A stretch of 64,000 bases of DNA from Planotetraspora thailandica (GCF_016863335.1 NZ_BOOR01000017.1:1-64000); one strand, 5' to 3'. Shown: positions 17,834-26,073, counted from the stretch's first letter. Notes: generated from the letters alone by a model not told the origin. Numbers and translations: made by a program.

Positions 17834-18150
17834 CTACGAGCCGGCGGCTTTCGGGCGGAATCGGGCCGGAGTGGTGGCCGTGGCCGGGCGGAACACTCGG
17901 CCGAAGGCCGATTCCGACCGGTAGCCGACCTCGGCGGCTATCACGCTGACCGGCCGGTCGGTGCCGGTGAGCAGATCGGCCGCGGTCATCATCCGGGCGC
18001 GGGTGAGGAAGTCTCCGACGGTCATGCCGGTGCCGCGGGTGAAGCGACGGATGTCAGCGCGCTCAGCATCCGCACGGGTTCGCTCGATTCGGCGCCGAGG
18101 GACACGTGGAGGGGGTCGGGCAGGCTGTCGAAGATCAGTTTCCCGGCGCC
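17834..18150 (-). pseudogene. AraC-family regulator remnant
   Basis: The minus strand encodes the C-terminal half of an AraC regulator: an HTH part with GMTVGDFLTRARMMTAADLL, RPVSVIAAEVGYRSESAFGRVF and TTPARFRP (17834 to about 18060). Just upstream, in another frame, is cupin-like sequence LIFDSLPDPLHVSL (about 18060-18150) typical of the end of an AraC sensor domain. The frame change and the loss of the N-terminal sensor mean it is not functional. It abuts, head to head, a truncated reductase on the other strand. Confidence 0.75.
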
Positions 18151-18661
18151 CTGCCCGAACGAGCACCTGCGCACCAGTAAGCCGCACATCTTCGCCGTCG
18201 GCGACGTGAACGGCGGACCCCAGTTCACCTACATCTCCCTGGACGACGGCCGCATCGTGACCGACCAGCTGATCGGCACAGGCGCCCGGTCCACGGCGGA
18301 CCGCCGAGCGGTCCCCCACACGCTGTTCATGACGCCGCCACTGTCCGGGGTCGGGCTCACGGAACGAGAGGCATGTGAACAGGGGCACTCGGTGAAGATC
18401 GCCGCCAAGCCGATCGCCCAGATCGCCGCGATGCCCCGCGCCCGGATCGTGGAGGAGACCCGGGGACTGATGAAGTTCGTCATCGACGCCGGCACCGACC
18501 AGATCCTGGGGGCCGCCCTGCTCAGCGTCGACTCGCAGGAGCTCATCAACACGGTCGCCCTCGCCATGCGTCACGGGGTGACGGCGAGCGAGCTGCGCGA
18601 CACCATTTACACCCACCCCAGTTCGACCGAGGGATTCAACGAAGTCCTCGCAGCGGGATAG
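18150..18661 (+). pseudogene. RclA-like flavoprotein disulfide reductase, 3' fragment
   Basis: About 170 residues match the C-terminal half of pyridine-nucleotide disulfide reductases of the RclA/YkgC type. The FAD motif HIFAVGDVNGGPQFTYIS is followed by the dimerisation domain VGLTEREACEQGH, AAMPRARIVEETRGLMK, ILGAALLSVDSQE and the terminal His-Pro of THPSSTEGFNEVL. The N-terminal FAD and NAD domains and the redox-active Cys pair are missing, and the reading frame before about 18150 is unrelated, so this is a remnant. RclA enzymes are often paired with an AraC regulator, and the fragment beside it is AraC. Confidence 0.8.
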
Positions 18662-18674
18662 TTCGCTTCGGCCG

Positions 18675-19751
18675 TTACGCCGTCCGGGATGACGGCACCA
18701 GAGGACTGCTCGCCGGGTCGCCCGAGGGGTAAAGCGGGCGGCGGTCGATGCGGCGGCGGACGTCATCGGTCCCGAAGTGGTAGTCGATGCGCCGGGTCGC
18801 CTCGGCCCAGTCCTCCATTGAGCGAACCGCCGACAGGGCCTCCACCACCAGGGGATCGCTCCACCTTTCCACGGCGCGCTTCCACAGCGTGCCGGCGTCC
18901 TCGGTGAGGAGGCTGCCGACGGTGCCCTCGTAGATCGGCATCGCGCGGACCTCACCGTCCGGCTCCACCTGCAGCAGCGGGAAACCGTGCCGCCTCAGGA
19001 AGTTCGGATGCATCATCAAGATCAGGTTGTCCGACGTCGTCACCCGCACCGAGCGCGGTGCTAGGGAACGCAGCCGTTCGACGCGCTCCCCGCTCACCAG
19101 CGTGCGCAGCTGGTCGAAACCCAGCAGCTCGTGTCCGGCGAATCCCTCCCTGCTCGCGAGCCCGGACGGCGCCGCGGCGGCGAAGGTGAGGAACCGCATG
19201 TGCGGGAAGCGGGGGGCGACGGTGCGGCAGAACTCTTCCAGTTGATGGAGGTTGGACCGCAGGACCGCGTAGTCCACCCCGAAATCGACGGGGTCGGCGC
19301 CTCCCGCCACCCGCTTCCCGGACAGGTCGTCCAGGAAGGCCAGCGCGCTCATCGCCCGCTCGAACGAACCGGCGCGTCCGCGGATCCGGTCGTGCACCTC
19401 GGCGCTCGCTCCGTCGACGCTCACGGTGATCCGGGAGAAGACCCGGGTCACCTCTTCGGCCGACCGGCGGTCGAGAGTCCATCCGCCGGTGTAGAGGTTG
19501 GCGGCCACCCCCGCTTCCCTGATCCGCTCGGCGACCTCGACGATGCCTCTGACCAGCAGCGGCTCGCCCCCGGCGAACTCCACCGACTGCGGGCGCAGGG
19601 AGATGATCGCGTCGGCGACCGCGAGCATCTCCTCATGGTTCAGCTGCCGGGCCGGACGTCTGCCCGACTCGGAGTAGCAGTGCACGCATCGCAGCGGGCA
19701 GGCGTAGGTGACGTCCCAGACGACGTCGCCGGGCCCCTTCGGGGTGGTCAT
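18675..19751 (-). CDS. radical SAM enzyme of the lanthipeptide cluster
   Basis: A 358-residue radical SAM protein. C18-x3-C22-x2-C25 (TYACPLRCVHCYS) binds the SAM-cleaving 4Fe-4S cluster, and VEFAGGEPLL is the GGE motif. TVSVDGASAEVHDRIRG resembles the peptide-modifying (PqqE/AlbA/epimerase) branch. No Cys-rich SPASM tail is present: outside the triad I see only one clear further Cys (about residue 172). The ATG at 19751 overlaps the stop of the upstream exporter gene (ATGA), so it belongs to the RiPP operon as its last gene. Likely role: a radical modification of one or more precursors (thioether, epimerisation or another link); the chemistry cannot be read. Confidence 0.85.
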   Translation of the reverse strand: MTTPKGPGDVVWDVTYACPLRCVHCYSESGRRPARQLNHEEMLAVADAIISLRPQSVEFAGGEPLLVRGIVEVAERIREAGVAANLYTGGWTLDRRSAEEVTRVFSRITVSVDGASAEVHDRIRGRAGSFERAMSALAFLDDLSGKRVAGGADPVDFGVDYAVLRSNLHQLEEFCRTVAPRFPHMRFLTFAAAAPSGLASREGFAGHELLGFDQLRTLVSGERVERLRSLAPRSVRVTTSDNLILMMHPNFLRRHGFPLLQVEPDGEVRAMPIYEGTVGSLLTEDAGTLWKRAVERWSDPLVVEALSAVRSMEDWAEATRRIDYHFGTDDVRRRIDRRPLYPSGDPASSPLVPSSRTA

Positions 19752-21619
19752 GGCATGGTCCTTTCCTCGTTCGCGTGACGCGCAGGGCGACAGGCGGTCC
19801 TCATGAGACGGGCGTCGCCCCGCCAGTGGCCGACCAGGTCGGCGTACAAGGGTGATCGAGTGAGCAGTTCCGGATGCGTTCCGGTGATTGTTGTGCTGCC
19901 GTCCATCAGCAGGACGCGCTGTGCTCTCATGGCGGAACTGATCCGATGGGCGATGACGATGAGCGTGCCGTCGCGTTCGGCGAACGCCTCCTCTGCACGC
20001 TGCTCGGCGGCAGGGTCGAGGTGGCAGGTGGCCTCGTCCAGGACGACGATCCGCGCGGGCGAGGCATGGACGCGGGCCAGGGCGATGAGCTGCCTCTCCC
20101 CGGCGGAGAGCGAGGAGGGTTCCTCGATGAGGGCGTCGAGCCCGCCGAGCCGTTCGACCAGCGGCAGGGCACCCACGGCCGTGGCCGCCGCACGCAGCCG
20201 CGCATCGGTGCCCCACGCCTCTCCCCCGCTGAGGTGGGCCCGAGTGAGGTAAGCGAGGTTCTCGCGGACGGTTCCGGTGAAGACGTACGCCTCCTGGGGC
20301 ACGAGTGCGATCGCGGTCCGCAGGCGGTGTTCCGGAGTCTCCTCGAGCGCGAGCCCGCCGAGCAGTATCCGGCCACCGGCCGGTGTCAGGAGCCCGGTGA
20401 GCAGCATCGACAAGGTGGACTTGCCTGCACCGCTCGGGCCGACCACAGCCAGATGAGCCCTTTCGGGGATCGTTAGGTCGAGGTCGCGTACGACCGGTGT
20501 CGCTTCGGGCGCGTAGCCGAAGGTCAGCCGCTCGGCGTGCAGCGCATATCCGAGCGGGCGAACCGGGGTGCGCCCGGTCGACGGTGAGCTCGCGGGCACA
20601 GTGATGGACTCGGCGATCCTGCGCAGCGAGACGGCGAGGGCCACTCCCCAGCCGCCGACCGAGTTGACGAGCATGCGCAACGCCGGGTCGAGCCCGGTGG
20701 CCAGGTAGGTCACCGCACCGATGACCTCTCCCGCGCTCAGATGGCCGCCGTCGACGAGTGGACGGGCGGCGATCAGCAGGACGAGCAGCGGGAGGTGGAC
20801 CCCGAGCGTGACGATCAGCCTCCGGCCGATGCCGGCCCAGGCCATGGACATGGTGGCCGCCACCTGTGCGGAGACTGCGGCGTCCACCGTCGCACGGGCC
20901 TGGTCATGGGCTCCGCAGGCGGCGACGTCGCGTATTCCGGCCAGGATCGGGGTGACCTCGGCGGTGAGCCGCTCGTCGGCCAGGATCAGCGCACGCTGCC
21001 GGTTCGTCAGCGTGCGCAGCAGCCAAGCGAAGACGGCCAAGGCCAGCAGCATCGGTCCCACGGCGATGGCGGCGGCGGGCGGAGACAGGGCCAGCAGCCC
21101 CACCAGTGCGGCGATCAACGACACGCCGAGCTGGCGGCTGCTGCGCAGCAGGGCGGACACCAGGTTCCGCAGCGTTTCCACCTGCGCGGTGAGACGGTTG
21201 ACGGCGGCGGTGTCGGGCGGTTCCGCGCCTGTGGCGGCGCGGGTCACGGTGGCGGTGACCACGGCTCGCACGAGGTCGTCGCGCAGCGGTTCGACGACCT
21301 CGGCCAGGACGGGAAGCATCACCCGGGTGGCCACTGCTTTGAGCGACATCACCGCGGCGAGCAGGCCGAGGAAGGCGAGGCCGACGCCCGGCCTTTCCGC
21401 CAGGAAGCCGTGGTCGACGGCGGCGGCGACGAGCAGCCCAGACAGCAGCGCCGGAACCGATTCGACGGCGGACAACGCCAGGGCGACGGCGAGTGGGCGG
21501 CGGCGAGGCCGGAGCAACGCCAGCAGCAGACGCGGCGTGCTGAGTGCATGGGGCCCTGTGAGGGGGCCGGCCGCCGGTCGAGCGACCGAGGGCGACCCGG
21601 TCAGCGAAGCACCGGACAC
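19748..21619 (-). CDS. ABC exporter half-transporter, consensus ATP site
   Basis: A 623-residue membrane-ATPase fusion. The transmembrane domain (about residues 30-330) has about six hydrophobic segments. The nucleotide-binding domain (about 375-590) has Walker A GPSGAGKST, a variant signature LSAGERQ and Walker B VVLDEATCHLD with the catalytic Glu. The start is a GTG at 21619 preceded by AAAGGAGGAG, inside the end of the upstream transporter gene (19-bp overlap). The upstream gene encodes the other half, so the two probably form a heterodimeric exporter for the modified peptide or its precursor. No C39 leader-peptidase domain is fused to either half. Confidence 0.9.
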   Translation of the reverse strand: MSGASLTGSPSVARPAAGPLTGPHALSTPRLLLALLRPRRRPLAVALALSAVESVPALLSGLLVAAAVDHGFLAERPGVGLAFLGLLAAVMSLKAVATRVMLPVLAEVVEPLRDDLVRAVVTATVTRAATGAEPPDTAAVNRLTAQVETLRNLVSALLRSSRQLGVSLIAALVGLLALSPPAAAIAVGPMLLALAVFAWLLRTLTNRQRALILADERLTAEVTPILAGIRDVAACGAHDQARATVDAAVSAQVAATMSMAWAGIGRRLIVTLGVHLPLLVLLIAARPLVDGGHLSAGEVIGAVTYLATGLDPALRMLVNSVGGWGVALAVSLRRIAESITVPASSPSTGRTPVRPLGYALHAERLTFGYAPEATPVVRDLDLTIPERAHLAVVGPSGAGKSTLSMLLTGLLTPAGGRILLGGLALEETPEHRLRTAIALVPQEAYVFTGTVRENLAYLTRAHLSGGEAWGTDARLRAAATAVGALPLVERLGGLDALIEEPSSLSAGERQLIALARVHASPARIVVLDEATCHLDPAAEQRAEEAFAERDGTLIVIAHRISSAMRAQRVLLMDGSTTITGTHPELLTRSPLYADLVGHWRGDARLMRTACRPARHANEERTMP

Positions 21620-23385
21620 GGCTCCTCCTTTCGGCTGACGTCCCCGGTGGCGAACAGGGCGCGGTAGGCCGGGTCGTTCCAGAGGTCCTGGTGTGTGCCC
21701 TGAGCGCGCACCCGGCCGCTTTCGAGCCAGACGACCAGGTCGGCGTGGGCGGCGGTCGTCGCCCGGTGCGCGACGACCAGACGGGTGCGTCCGCGCATCC
21801 CGTCCACGAGGGCGCGCGTCACCTGAGCCTCGGTCGCGGTGTCGAGGCTGGAGGTGGCGTCGTCGAGCACGGTCAGCCGGGCGCGCCGTACGAGCGCGCG
21901 GGCCAGGCCGAGGCGCTGGAGTTCGCCACCGGACAACGGCGCGCCCGCGGCCGGGGTGTCGTACCCCTGGGGAAGCCGGCCGATGACGTCGTCGACACGG
22001 GCAGAGGCGGCGGCCTCCCGTACGGCCACGCGGTCGATCCCGGGCCTTCCGTAGGCGATGGCCGATGCGAGGTCCCCGCCGAGGAGTGCGGGACGTTCGA
22101 AGGCGTAGGCGACGACGTCGCGCAGAGAATCCGGAGCGATCTCGTCCAGGGGCCGGCCGTCGAGCGACACCTGTCCGCGATCGGGGTCGAGCAGCCTGCC
22201 CGCCACCATGGCCAGCGTCGTCTTGCCCGCGCCGGACCGGCCGACGACGGCGGTCAGCAGCCCTGCGGGGATCTCCAGGTCGAGTTCGTCCAGCAGCCGG
22301 GCGCCGTCTCGCGTCACGGTGACGCCGCGCAACGACAACGCCCCGGGGCCTTCGGGCGCCGGGTGCGTGCCGGGGACCTGGGTGGGCAGAGCGAGCACCT
22401 GGCAGACCCGCCGCGCCGCCGACCGGGCCTGAGCCACGCTCACCACCGCTTCGACCTGTTCGATGAACGACAGGCCCAGCGTGGCGTACCCGGCCACAGC
22501 CAGCAGTTGCCCGGGCGCGAGACGTCCGTCCACGACGCCGAGGCCCGCCACGGCGAGGACCGCCACCTCGATGAGCGGCAACACCAGGCCGATCCGCCAC
22601 ACGCCGCGGGCCTGGGCCCGCCACAGGGCGTGCCCGGCCGCGGACAGTTCGGGCAGCGGGGCGAGCACGCGGGCGATCTCGCGGTCGGCGGTGCCGGAGG
22701 CCCGTACGGTGCGGATGCCCGCCAGGGTGTCGGTGAGACGCGCAGCCAGACGGCCCTGTGCCTCCTGGTAATCGTCGAAGAGCCCGGACATCCGGGTGAC
22801 GAAGACGAAGATGACGATGAGCGCGACGGGCAGGCCGGCCAGGAAGGCGAGCCCGGTCCGCCAATCGATGAGGAAGAGCGCGGTGACCCCGCCTGCCGCG
22901 GTGATGAGCCCGGCGGCGGTGTCCAGCAGGGTCAGCGGGACGTTTCCGGCGTTGGCGGTGTTGCTCACCAGCCGGTTGGCCAGTTCCCCGATCGGGAACC
23001 GGCGGGCCTCGCCCACGCCGAGACGCAGGATGTGGCCCGTGAGCCGCAGGCGCAGCGTCGATGTGGCCCTGGCGTTGGATGAGGCGCCGGCGATGTTGCG
23101 CGCCAGGTCGGCGAGCGTGAAGAGGGCAAGGATCAGAGCCAGCCGCGCCGCCGCGGTGAGCACGCCTTCACCCGCGAGCACCCCGTCCACCGCGGCGGCC
23201 AGCAGGGCAGGCATGGTCAGTGTCGCGGCCGAGGCGACGGCGGTCCCGACGGCGACCACCGCCAGCGGCCGCCAGGCGCGTAGTGCGAGGGAGGCGAGAA
23301 GGCGGTCGCCGTCCTTGTGCGTCACCTGCTCTCCGGCGGCGCAGTGACGAGTGCCTGACACGGGGCCTGACATGGGGCCTGACAT
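21601..23385 (-). CDS. ABC exporter half-transporter, degenerate ATP site
   Basis: A 594-residue transmembrane-NBD fusion. The membrane domain (about residues 35-320) precedes the ATPase (about 350-570), which has Walker A GRSGAGKTT, signature LSGGELQ and Walker B LTVLDDATSSLD. The Walker B shows Asp where the catalytic Glu usually stands, while the partner gene has Glu, the usual pattern of heterodimeric exporters with one weak site. I chose the ATG at 23385 with GGAG seven bases upstream; in-frame ATG/GTG codons follow at once. It lies just downstream of the four precursor genes. Confidence 0.9.
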   Translation of the reverse strand: MSGPMSGPVSGTRHCAAGEQVTHKDGDRLLASLALRAWRPLAVVAVGTAVASAATLTMPALLAAAVDGVLAGEGVLTAAARLALILALFTLADLARNIAGASSNARATSTLRLRLTGHILRLGVGEARRFPIGELANRLVSNTANAGNVPLTLLDTAAGLITAAGGVTALFLIDWRTGLAFLAGLPVALIVIFVFVTRMSGLFDDYQEAQGRLAARLTDTLAGIRTVRASGTADREIARVLAPLPELSAAGHALWRAQARGVWRIGLVLPLIEVAVLAVAGLGVVDGRLAPGQLLAVAGYATLGLSFIEQVEAVVSVAQARSAARRVCQVLALPTQVPGTHPAPEGPGALSLRGVTVTRDGARLLDELDLEIPAGLLTAVVGRSGAGKTTLAMVAGRLLDPDRGQVSLDGRPLDEIAPDSLRDVVAYAFERPALLGGDLASAIAYGRPGIDRVAVREAAASARVDDVIGRLPQGYDTPAAGAPLSGGELQRLGLARALVRRARLTVLDDATSSLDTATEAQVTRALVDGMRGRTRLVVAHRATTAAHADLVVWLESGRVRAQGTHQDLWNDPAYRALFATGDVSRKEEPCPVLR

Positions 23386-23423
23386 CCTTCCTCTCCGTCT
23401 CTCGTTCGTGATCTCCCACAGGA

Positions 23424-23452
23424 CCCGGTCACCGCCGACGGCGGTGACCGGG
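23424..23452 (-). terminator. intra-operon hairpin between precursors and exporter
   Basis: Perfect 13-bp stem (23424-23436/23440-23452) with a GAC loop, located between the stop of the last precursor gene and the start of the exporter gene. No T-run follows. A partial terminator or RNA-stabilising 3' end here would give more precursor than enzyme mRNA, as is common in RiPP operons; that role is inferred. Confidence 0.55.
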
Positions 23453-23459
23453 GATTTCA

Positions 23460-23594
23460 CTAGGCCAGGCTGAGGGTGATGAAGCAGGTCTCATCGCCCT
23501 CGCACGTCACACCGAAGCAGGTGAGCGTGCAGGGCCACAGCCACGACTCCTCGGCCGCCGGAAGCATGTCCAGCGCCTTGACGTCGATCTCCAC
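23460..23594 (-). CDS. lanthipeptide precursor 1
   Basis: A 44-residue peptide gene with its own ribosome site (AAAGGGAGAAA before GTG 23594). The leader is MEIDVKALDMLPAAEES, then WLWPC. The Cys-rich end is CTLTCFGVTCEGDETC followed by a hydrophobic tail FITLSLA. Three Thr-Cys pairs plus the leading Cys give four Cys. The leader is nearly identical in DNA and protein to those of the next two genes. It is nearest the exporter. The sequence fits a substrate of the lanthipeptide synthetase encoded upstream; the peptidase in the operon suggests cleavage after Pro (LP or LWP). Confidence 0.88.
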   Translation of the reverse strand: MEIDVKALDMLPAAEESWLWPCTLTCFGVTCEGDETCFITLSLA

Positions 23595-23615
23595 GGCGTT
23601 TCTCCCTTTTCGCCG

Positions 23616-23631
23616 CCCGGTCATGACCGGG
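23616..23631. repeat. palindromic spacer between precursor genes 1 and 2
   Basis: CCCGGTCATGACCGGG is a perfect 16-bp palindrome in the 43-bp spacer between precursor genes 2 and 1. The same CCCGGTCA/TGACCGGG arms form the longer hairpin after gene 1 (23424-23452). A weaker GGTCACC/GGTGACC pair lies between genes 3 and 2 (23779-23785/23794-23800). The spacers therefore look duplicated along with the genes. Confidence 0.6.
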
Positions 23632-23637
23632 ACGTCG

Positions 23638-23754
23638 TCAGATGGTGATGAGGCAGCTCGACTCGCACGAGACGAAGCACGTGATGACGCAGGGCCACAG
23701 CGAGGACTCCTCGGCGGCCGGGAGCATGTCCAGCGCCTTGACGTCGATTTCCAT
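23638..23754 (-). CDS. lanthipeptide precursor 2
   Basis: A 38-residue peptide gene, ATG at 23754 after AAAGGAG. The leader MEIDVKALDMLPAAEESSLW is followed by Pro and the core CVITCFVSCESSCLITI. The core has four Cys, three of them directly after Thr or Ser, with spacings C-x3-C-x3-C-x3-C. Ser17 and Ser18 before LWPC are additional possible dehydration sites. The leader is identical to precursor 3 and differs at one residue from precursor 1. Confidence 0.88.
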   Translation of the reverse strand: MEIDVKALDMLPAAEESSLWPCVITCFVSCESSCLITI

Positions 23755-23810
23755 TGCGTTTCTCCTTTTCCGCCGCCTGGTCACCACAGCACCGGTGACC
23801 TGGGGCTCCG

Positions 23811-23930
23811 TCAGATGGTGATCCAGCAGCTGTCCGCGCACGTCCCCGCCCCGCAGGTGACGAGGCAGGGCCACAGCGAGGACTCCTCGGCCGCCGGAAG
23901 CATGTCCAGCGCCTTGACGTCGATCTCCAC
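23811..23930 (-). CDS. lanthipeptide precursor 3
   Basis: A 39-residue peptide gene starting at GTG 23930, with AAAGGAG upstream. The leader is the same as precursor 2 (MEIDVKALDMLPAAEESSLW, then Pro). The core is CLVTCGAGTCADSCWITI: four Cys, three in Thr/Ser-Cys pairs, ending with an aromatic-hydrophobic tail. Loop lengths between the Cys differ from precursors 1 and 2, suggesting different ring sizes made by one enzyme set. Confidence 0.88.
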   Translation of the reverse strand: MEIDVKALDMLPAAEESSLWPCLVTCGAGTCADSCWITI

Positions 23931-23963
23931 GGCGTTCTCCTTTCCGTGATGGTTGGTCGATCC

Positions 23964-24092
23964 TTAGATGTCGGTGATCCAGCAGGTGGAGGCGTCGCCG
24001 CAGGTGTAGGGATTGCAGGTCGGCGCACAGGGCCACAGCTGCGACTCCCCGGTGGCGGGCAGCATGTCGAGGGCGTTGATGTCGAGTTCCAT
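23964..24092 (-). CDS. lanthipeptide precursor 4
   Basis: A 42-residue peptide gene, ATG at 24092 after AAAGGAAA. It is the most diverged and the first of the four in transcription order. The leader is MELDINALDMLPATGESQLW followed by Pro. The core begins CAPTCNPYTCGDASTCWIT and ends DI. The ALDMLPA and LWPC blocks, and the Thr-Cys pairs, are kept. Asn, Tyr and two Pro in the core set it apart. It follows the peptidase gene after a 145-bp gap that holds an 8-bp hairpin (24144-24151/24165-24172) and may hold a promoter. Confidence 0.88.
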   Translation of the reverse strand: MELDINALDMLPATGESQLWPCAPTCNPYTCGDASTCWITDI

Positions 24093-24237
24093 GACGGTTT
24101 CCTTTCGTCGATCCGTGCCGCTCGCTTCGAGACGGCCTGGGCACCGGCCCGCATCAACGGCGATCGGGCCGGGGTCTGTTGAGTCCGCGCACGGCGGACC
24201 GGCGCGGCGGGCGCGCGAGGCGTCGCCGTGCCACGCG

Positions 24238-26073
24238 CTAGGCGGGGAGGGACGCCCCCCTGCGAATGGAGGAGCCGGCGGTCCTCGGCCCGGCCCCTTC
24301 GCTCAGGAAGTCGATGAGACGGCCGGCGACCAGGTGCCCGTCGCCGGAGGCCAGCGGGTCGTGGTCGGCCCCGGCGATCTCCAGGTAGACCGGTTCCACC
24401 GGGTGGCCGGCCGCCAGCAGGCCGGCCTGCAACCGCCGGGAGTGGGCGACCGGGATGATCGAGTCCTGCAGGCCGTGAACGATCATGATCGGCAGGCGCA
24501 TTCGACCCGCCAGCCGGGCCAGGTCGCGCGGGCCGAGCGCATCGTCGAGCTCCACGCGACCGCCGAGCCGATCGAGCAGCGTGCGCACGCTGGGCGGCCC
24601 GTCCTGATACAGCTTCCGGCCGGACAGGAACGGTGCGACGACGGCGGCGCGAGCCCACCGGTCCGGCTCCGCGGCCGCGGCCAGCAGGGCCAAATAGGCG
24701 CCGTAGCTGATGCCGTACAGCATGGGCCGGTGCCGGCCCGGTCCACGCGCGTCGGCCAGCGTGCGCCCCAAATGGAGGATGTCCGCGAGGTCGGGGCCTC
24801 CCCACGCGTCATGGATGGCGTCGCGGTGCGCGGCCCCGTAGCCGGTGCTTCCGCGCTGGTTGGGTGCGACCACCGCCATTCCCGCCGCGGCCATCCGCTG
24901 GAACAGCGGCTCGAATCCGAAGTGCCAGGCCGCCTCCGGGCCGCCGTGCAATGCCAGGACCACATGCTCGCTCGTCGCGGGATCGCCGTACACGACGGCC
25001 TCGATGGGCCCGGCCGGGCCTTGGTAGTCCACCGTCCGGGCGGGAACCCAGCGTCCTGGGTGCTCCTCGGCGGCTGCCCGAAGGCCCGCGCCGGGCCGCA
25101 GCGGATCGGGCAGGGTGACCACCCCGAGTGGACGGTCCGGCGCACTGTGCAGCAGATGCAGCCCGCCGTCGGTCCAGCGCGCCGTCGGCTGCAACGTCCC
25201 GAGCTCGGTCTCGACGGTCGTGTCCGCCACGAGATCGTGCAGCACCAGGTGGGAGCGGCTGCGGCGGACGGCCGACAGGGCCAGGTGCCGTCCGCCGGGA
25301 TCCAGGGTCAGTGGTGTGACGGTGCCCTCGACACGGTTCAGCCGCTCGGGGAACACCGTCGGCGCCGGGTCGTCGCGGTGCCGTACGCCGAGACGGAAGG
25401 TGCCGTCACGCCGTGCCGCGGTGAGCATCACGCCGGTGCGCGGCGCGGCCATGAGCAGGTGCTCGCCGTCCGCCGACCCTTCGAGCGGCGCCGCGACACC
25501 GGTGGCGAGGTCGAGGACGAGCGTGGGGCCGGCTCCCGGCTCCGGGCGCGCCAGCGCGAGACGCCGGCCGTCCTCGTCGAGCCAGGCTCCGCCGCCGACC
25601 ACACCGGTCAGCTCGGCGATCGGCTCGGGGCGTTCGGCACGCCCTGACACGCGCCACACCGTCGTGCGCCCCTCCTCGCCGCTCTCGAACAGCAGGGCGG
25701 CGGTGCCCGGCGCGATACCGGCGACGAGCCTGAGCCCCCTGTTTCGAGGGGTGAGCAGTTCGTGCTCCTCGGCGGCCGTGCCGTCCGGTGCGGGGACGAC
25801 GAGCAGCAGCCGCGCCGACCCCCTGCCGTGGCGGCACAGCAGCACGTCGCCGTCTCCGGTCGGGAGCGGGAGCGTCCACGAGGTCTCGCCGTCCCGGGTG
25901 GGTGACAGGCGTGGCCGCGGCGTGGGACCGGTGAGGTCCCACAGTTCCGGCATGAGCCTGTCACGGCCGTAGGCGGCCAGGCAGGTGGCGTAGTGCCCGT
26001 TGCCGGAGAACCGGAAACTGATCCGCCTGACCTCCGCGGGCAGGCCGGTGACGGCAGTCGGCAGGGACCTCAT
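24238..26073 (-). CDS. S9 (prolyl-oligopeptidase family) peptidase, probable leader protease
   Basis: A 611-residue S9 family protein. The N-terminal beta-propeller-like part (about residues 10-360) precedes the alpha/beta hydrolase domain. Catalytic residues are Ser in LYGISYGAY (about 456), Asp in HGLQDSIIP (about 536) and His in GADHDPL (about 571); QRGSTGYG is typical of the family. There is no signal peptide, so it acts in the cytoplasm. The ATG at 26073 overlaps the synthetase stop (ATGA). Prolyl-oligopeptidase homologues remove leaders in some kinase-type lanthipeptide systems (flavipeptin FlaP). The precursors have conserved Pro in LP and LWP, consistent with such a job here. Confidence 0.87.
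   Translation of the reverse strand: MRSLPTAVTGLPAEVRRISFRFSGNGHYATCLAAYGRDRLMPELWDLTGPTPRPRLSPTRDGETSWTLPLPTGDGDVLLCRHGRGSARLLLVVPAPDGTAAEEHELLTPRNRGLRLVAGIAPGTAALLFESGEEGRTTVWRVSGRAERPEPIAELTGVVGGGAWLDEDGRRLALARPEPGAGPTLVLDLATGVAAPLEGSADGEHLLMAAPRTGVMLTAARRDGTFRLGVRHRDDPAPTVFPERLNRVEGTVTPLTLDPGGRHLALSAVRRSRSHLVLHDLVADTTVETELGTLQPTARWTDGGLHLLHSAPDRPLGVVTLPDPLRPGAGLRAAAEEHPGRWVPARTVDYQGPAGPIEAVVYGDPATSEHVVLALHGGPEAAWHFGFEPLFQRMAAAGMAVVAPNQRGSTGYGAAHRDAIHDAWGGPDLADILHLGRTLADARGPGRHRPMLYGISYGAYLALLAAAAEPDRWARAAVVAPFLSGRKLYQDGPPSVRTLLDRLGGRVELDDALGPRDLARLAGRMRLPIMIVHGLQDSIIPVAHSRRLQAGLLAAGHPVEPVYLEIAGADHDPLASGDGHLVAGRLIDFLSEGAGPRTAGSSIRRGASLPA

Noticed and set aside
17822-18661. Single intact gene from 17822 to 18661
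   Set aside because: Only the part after about 18150 matches a reductase; the first third is antisense to an AraC remnant and unrelated.
23168-23419. Possible extra small peptide gene after the precursors
   Set aside because: It overlaps the exporter gene start in another frame and lacks the leader shared by the four precursors.
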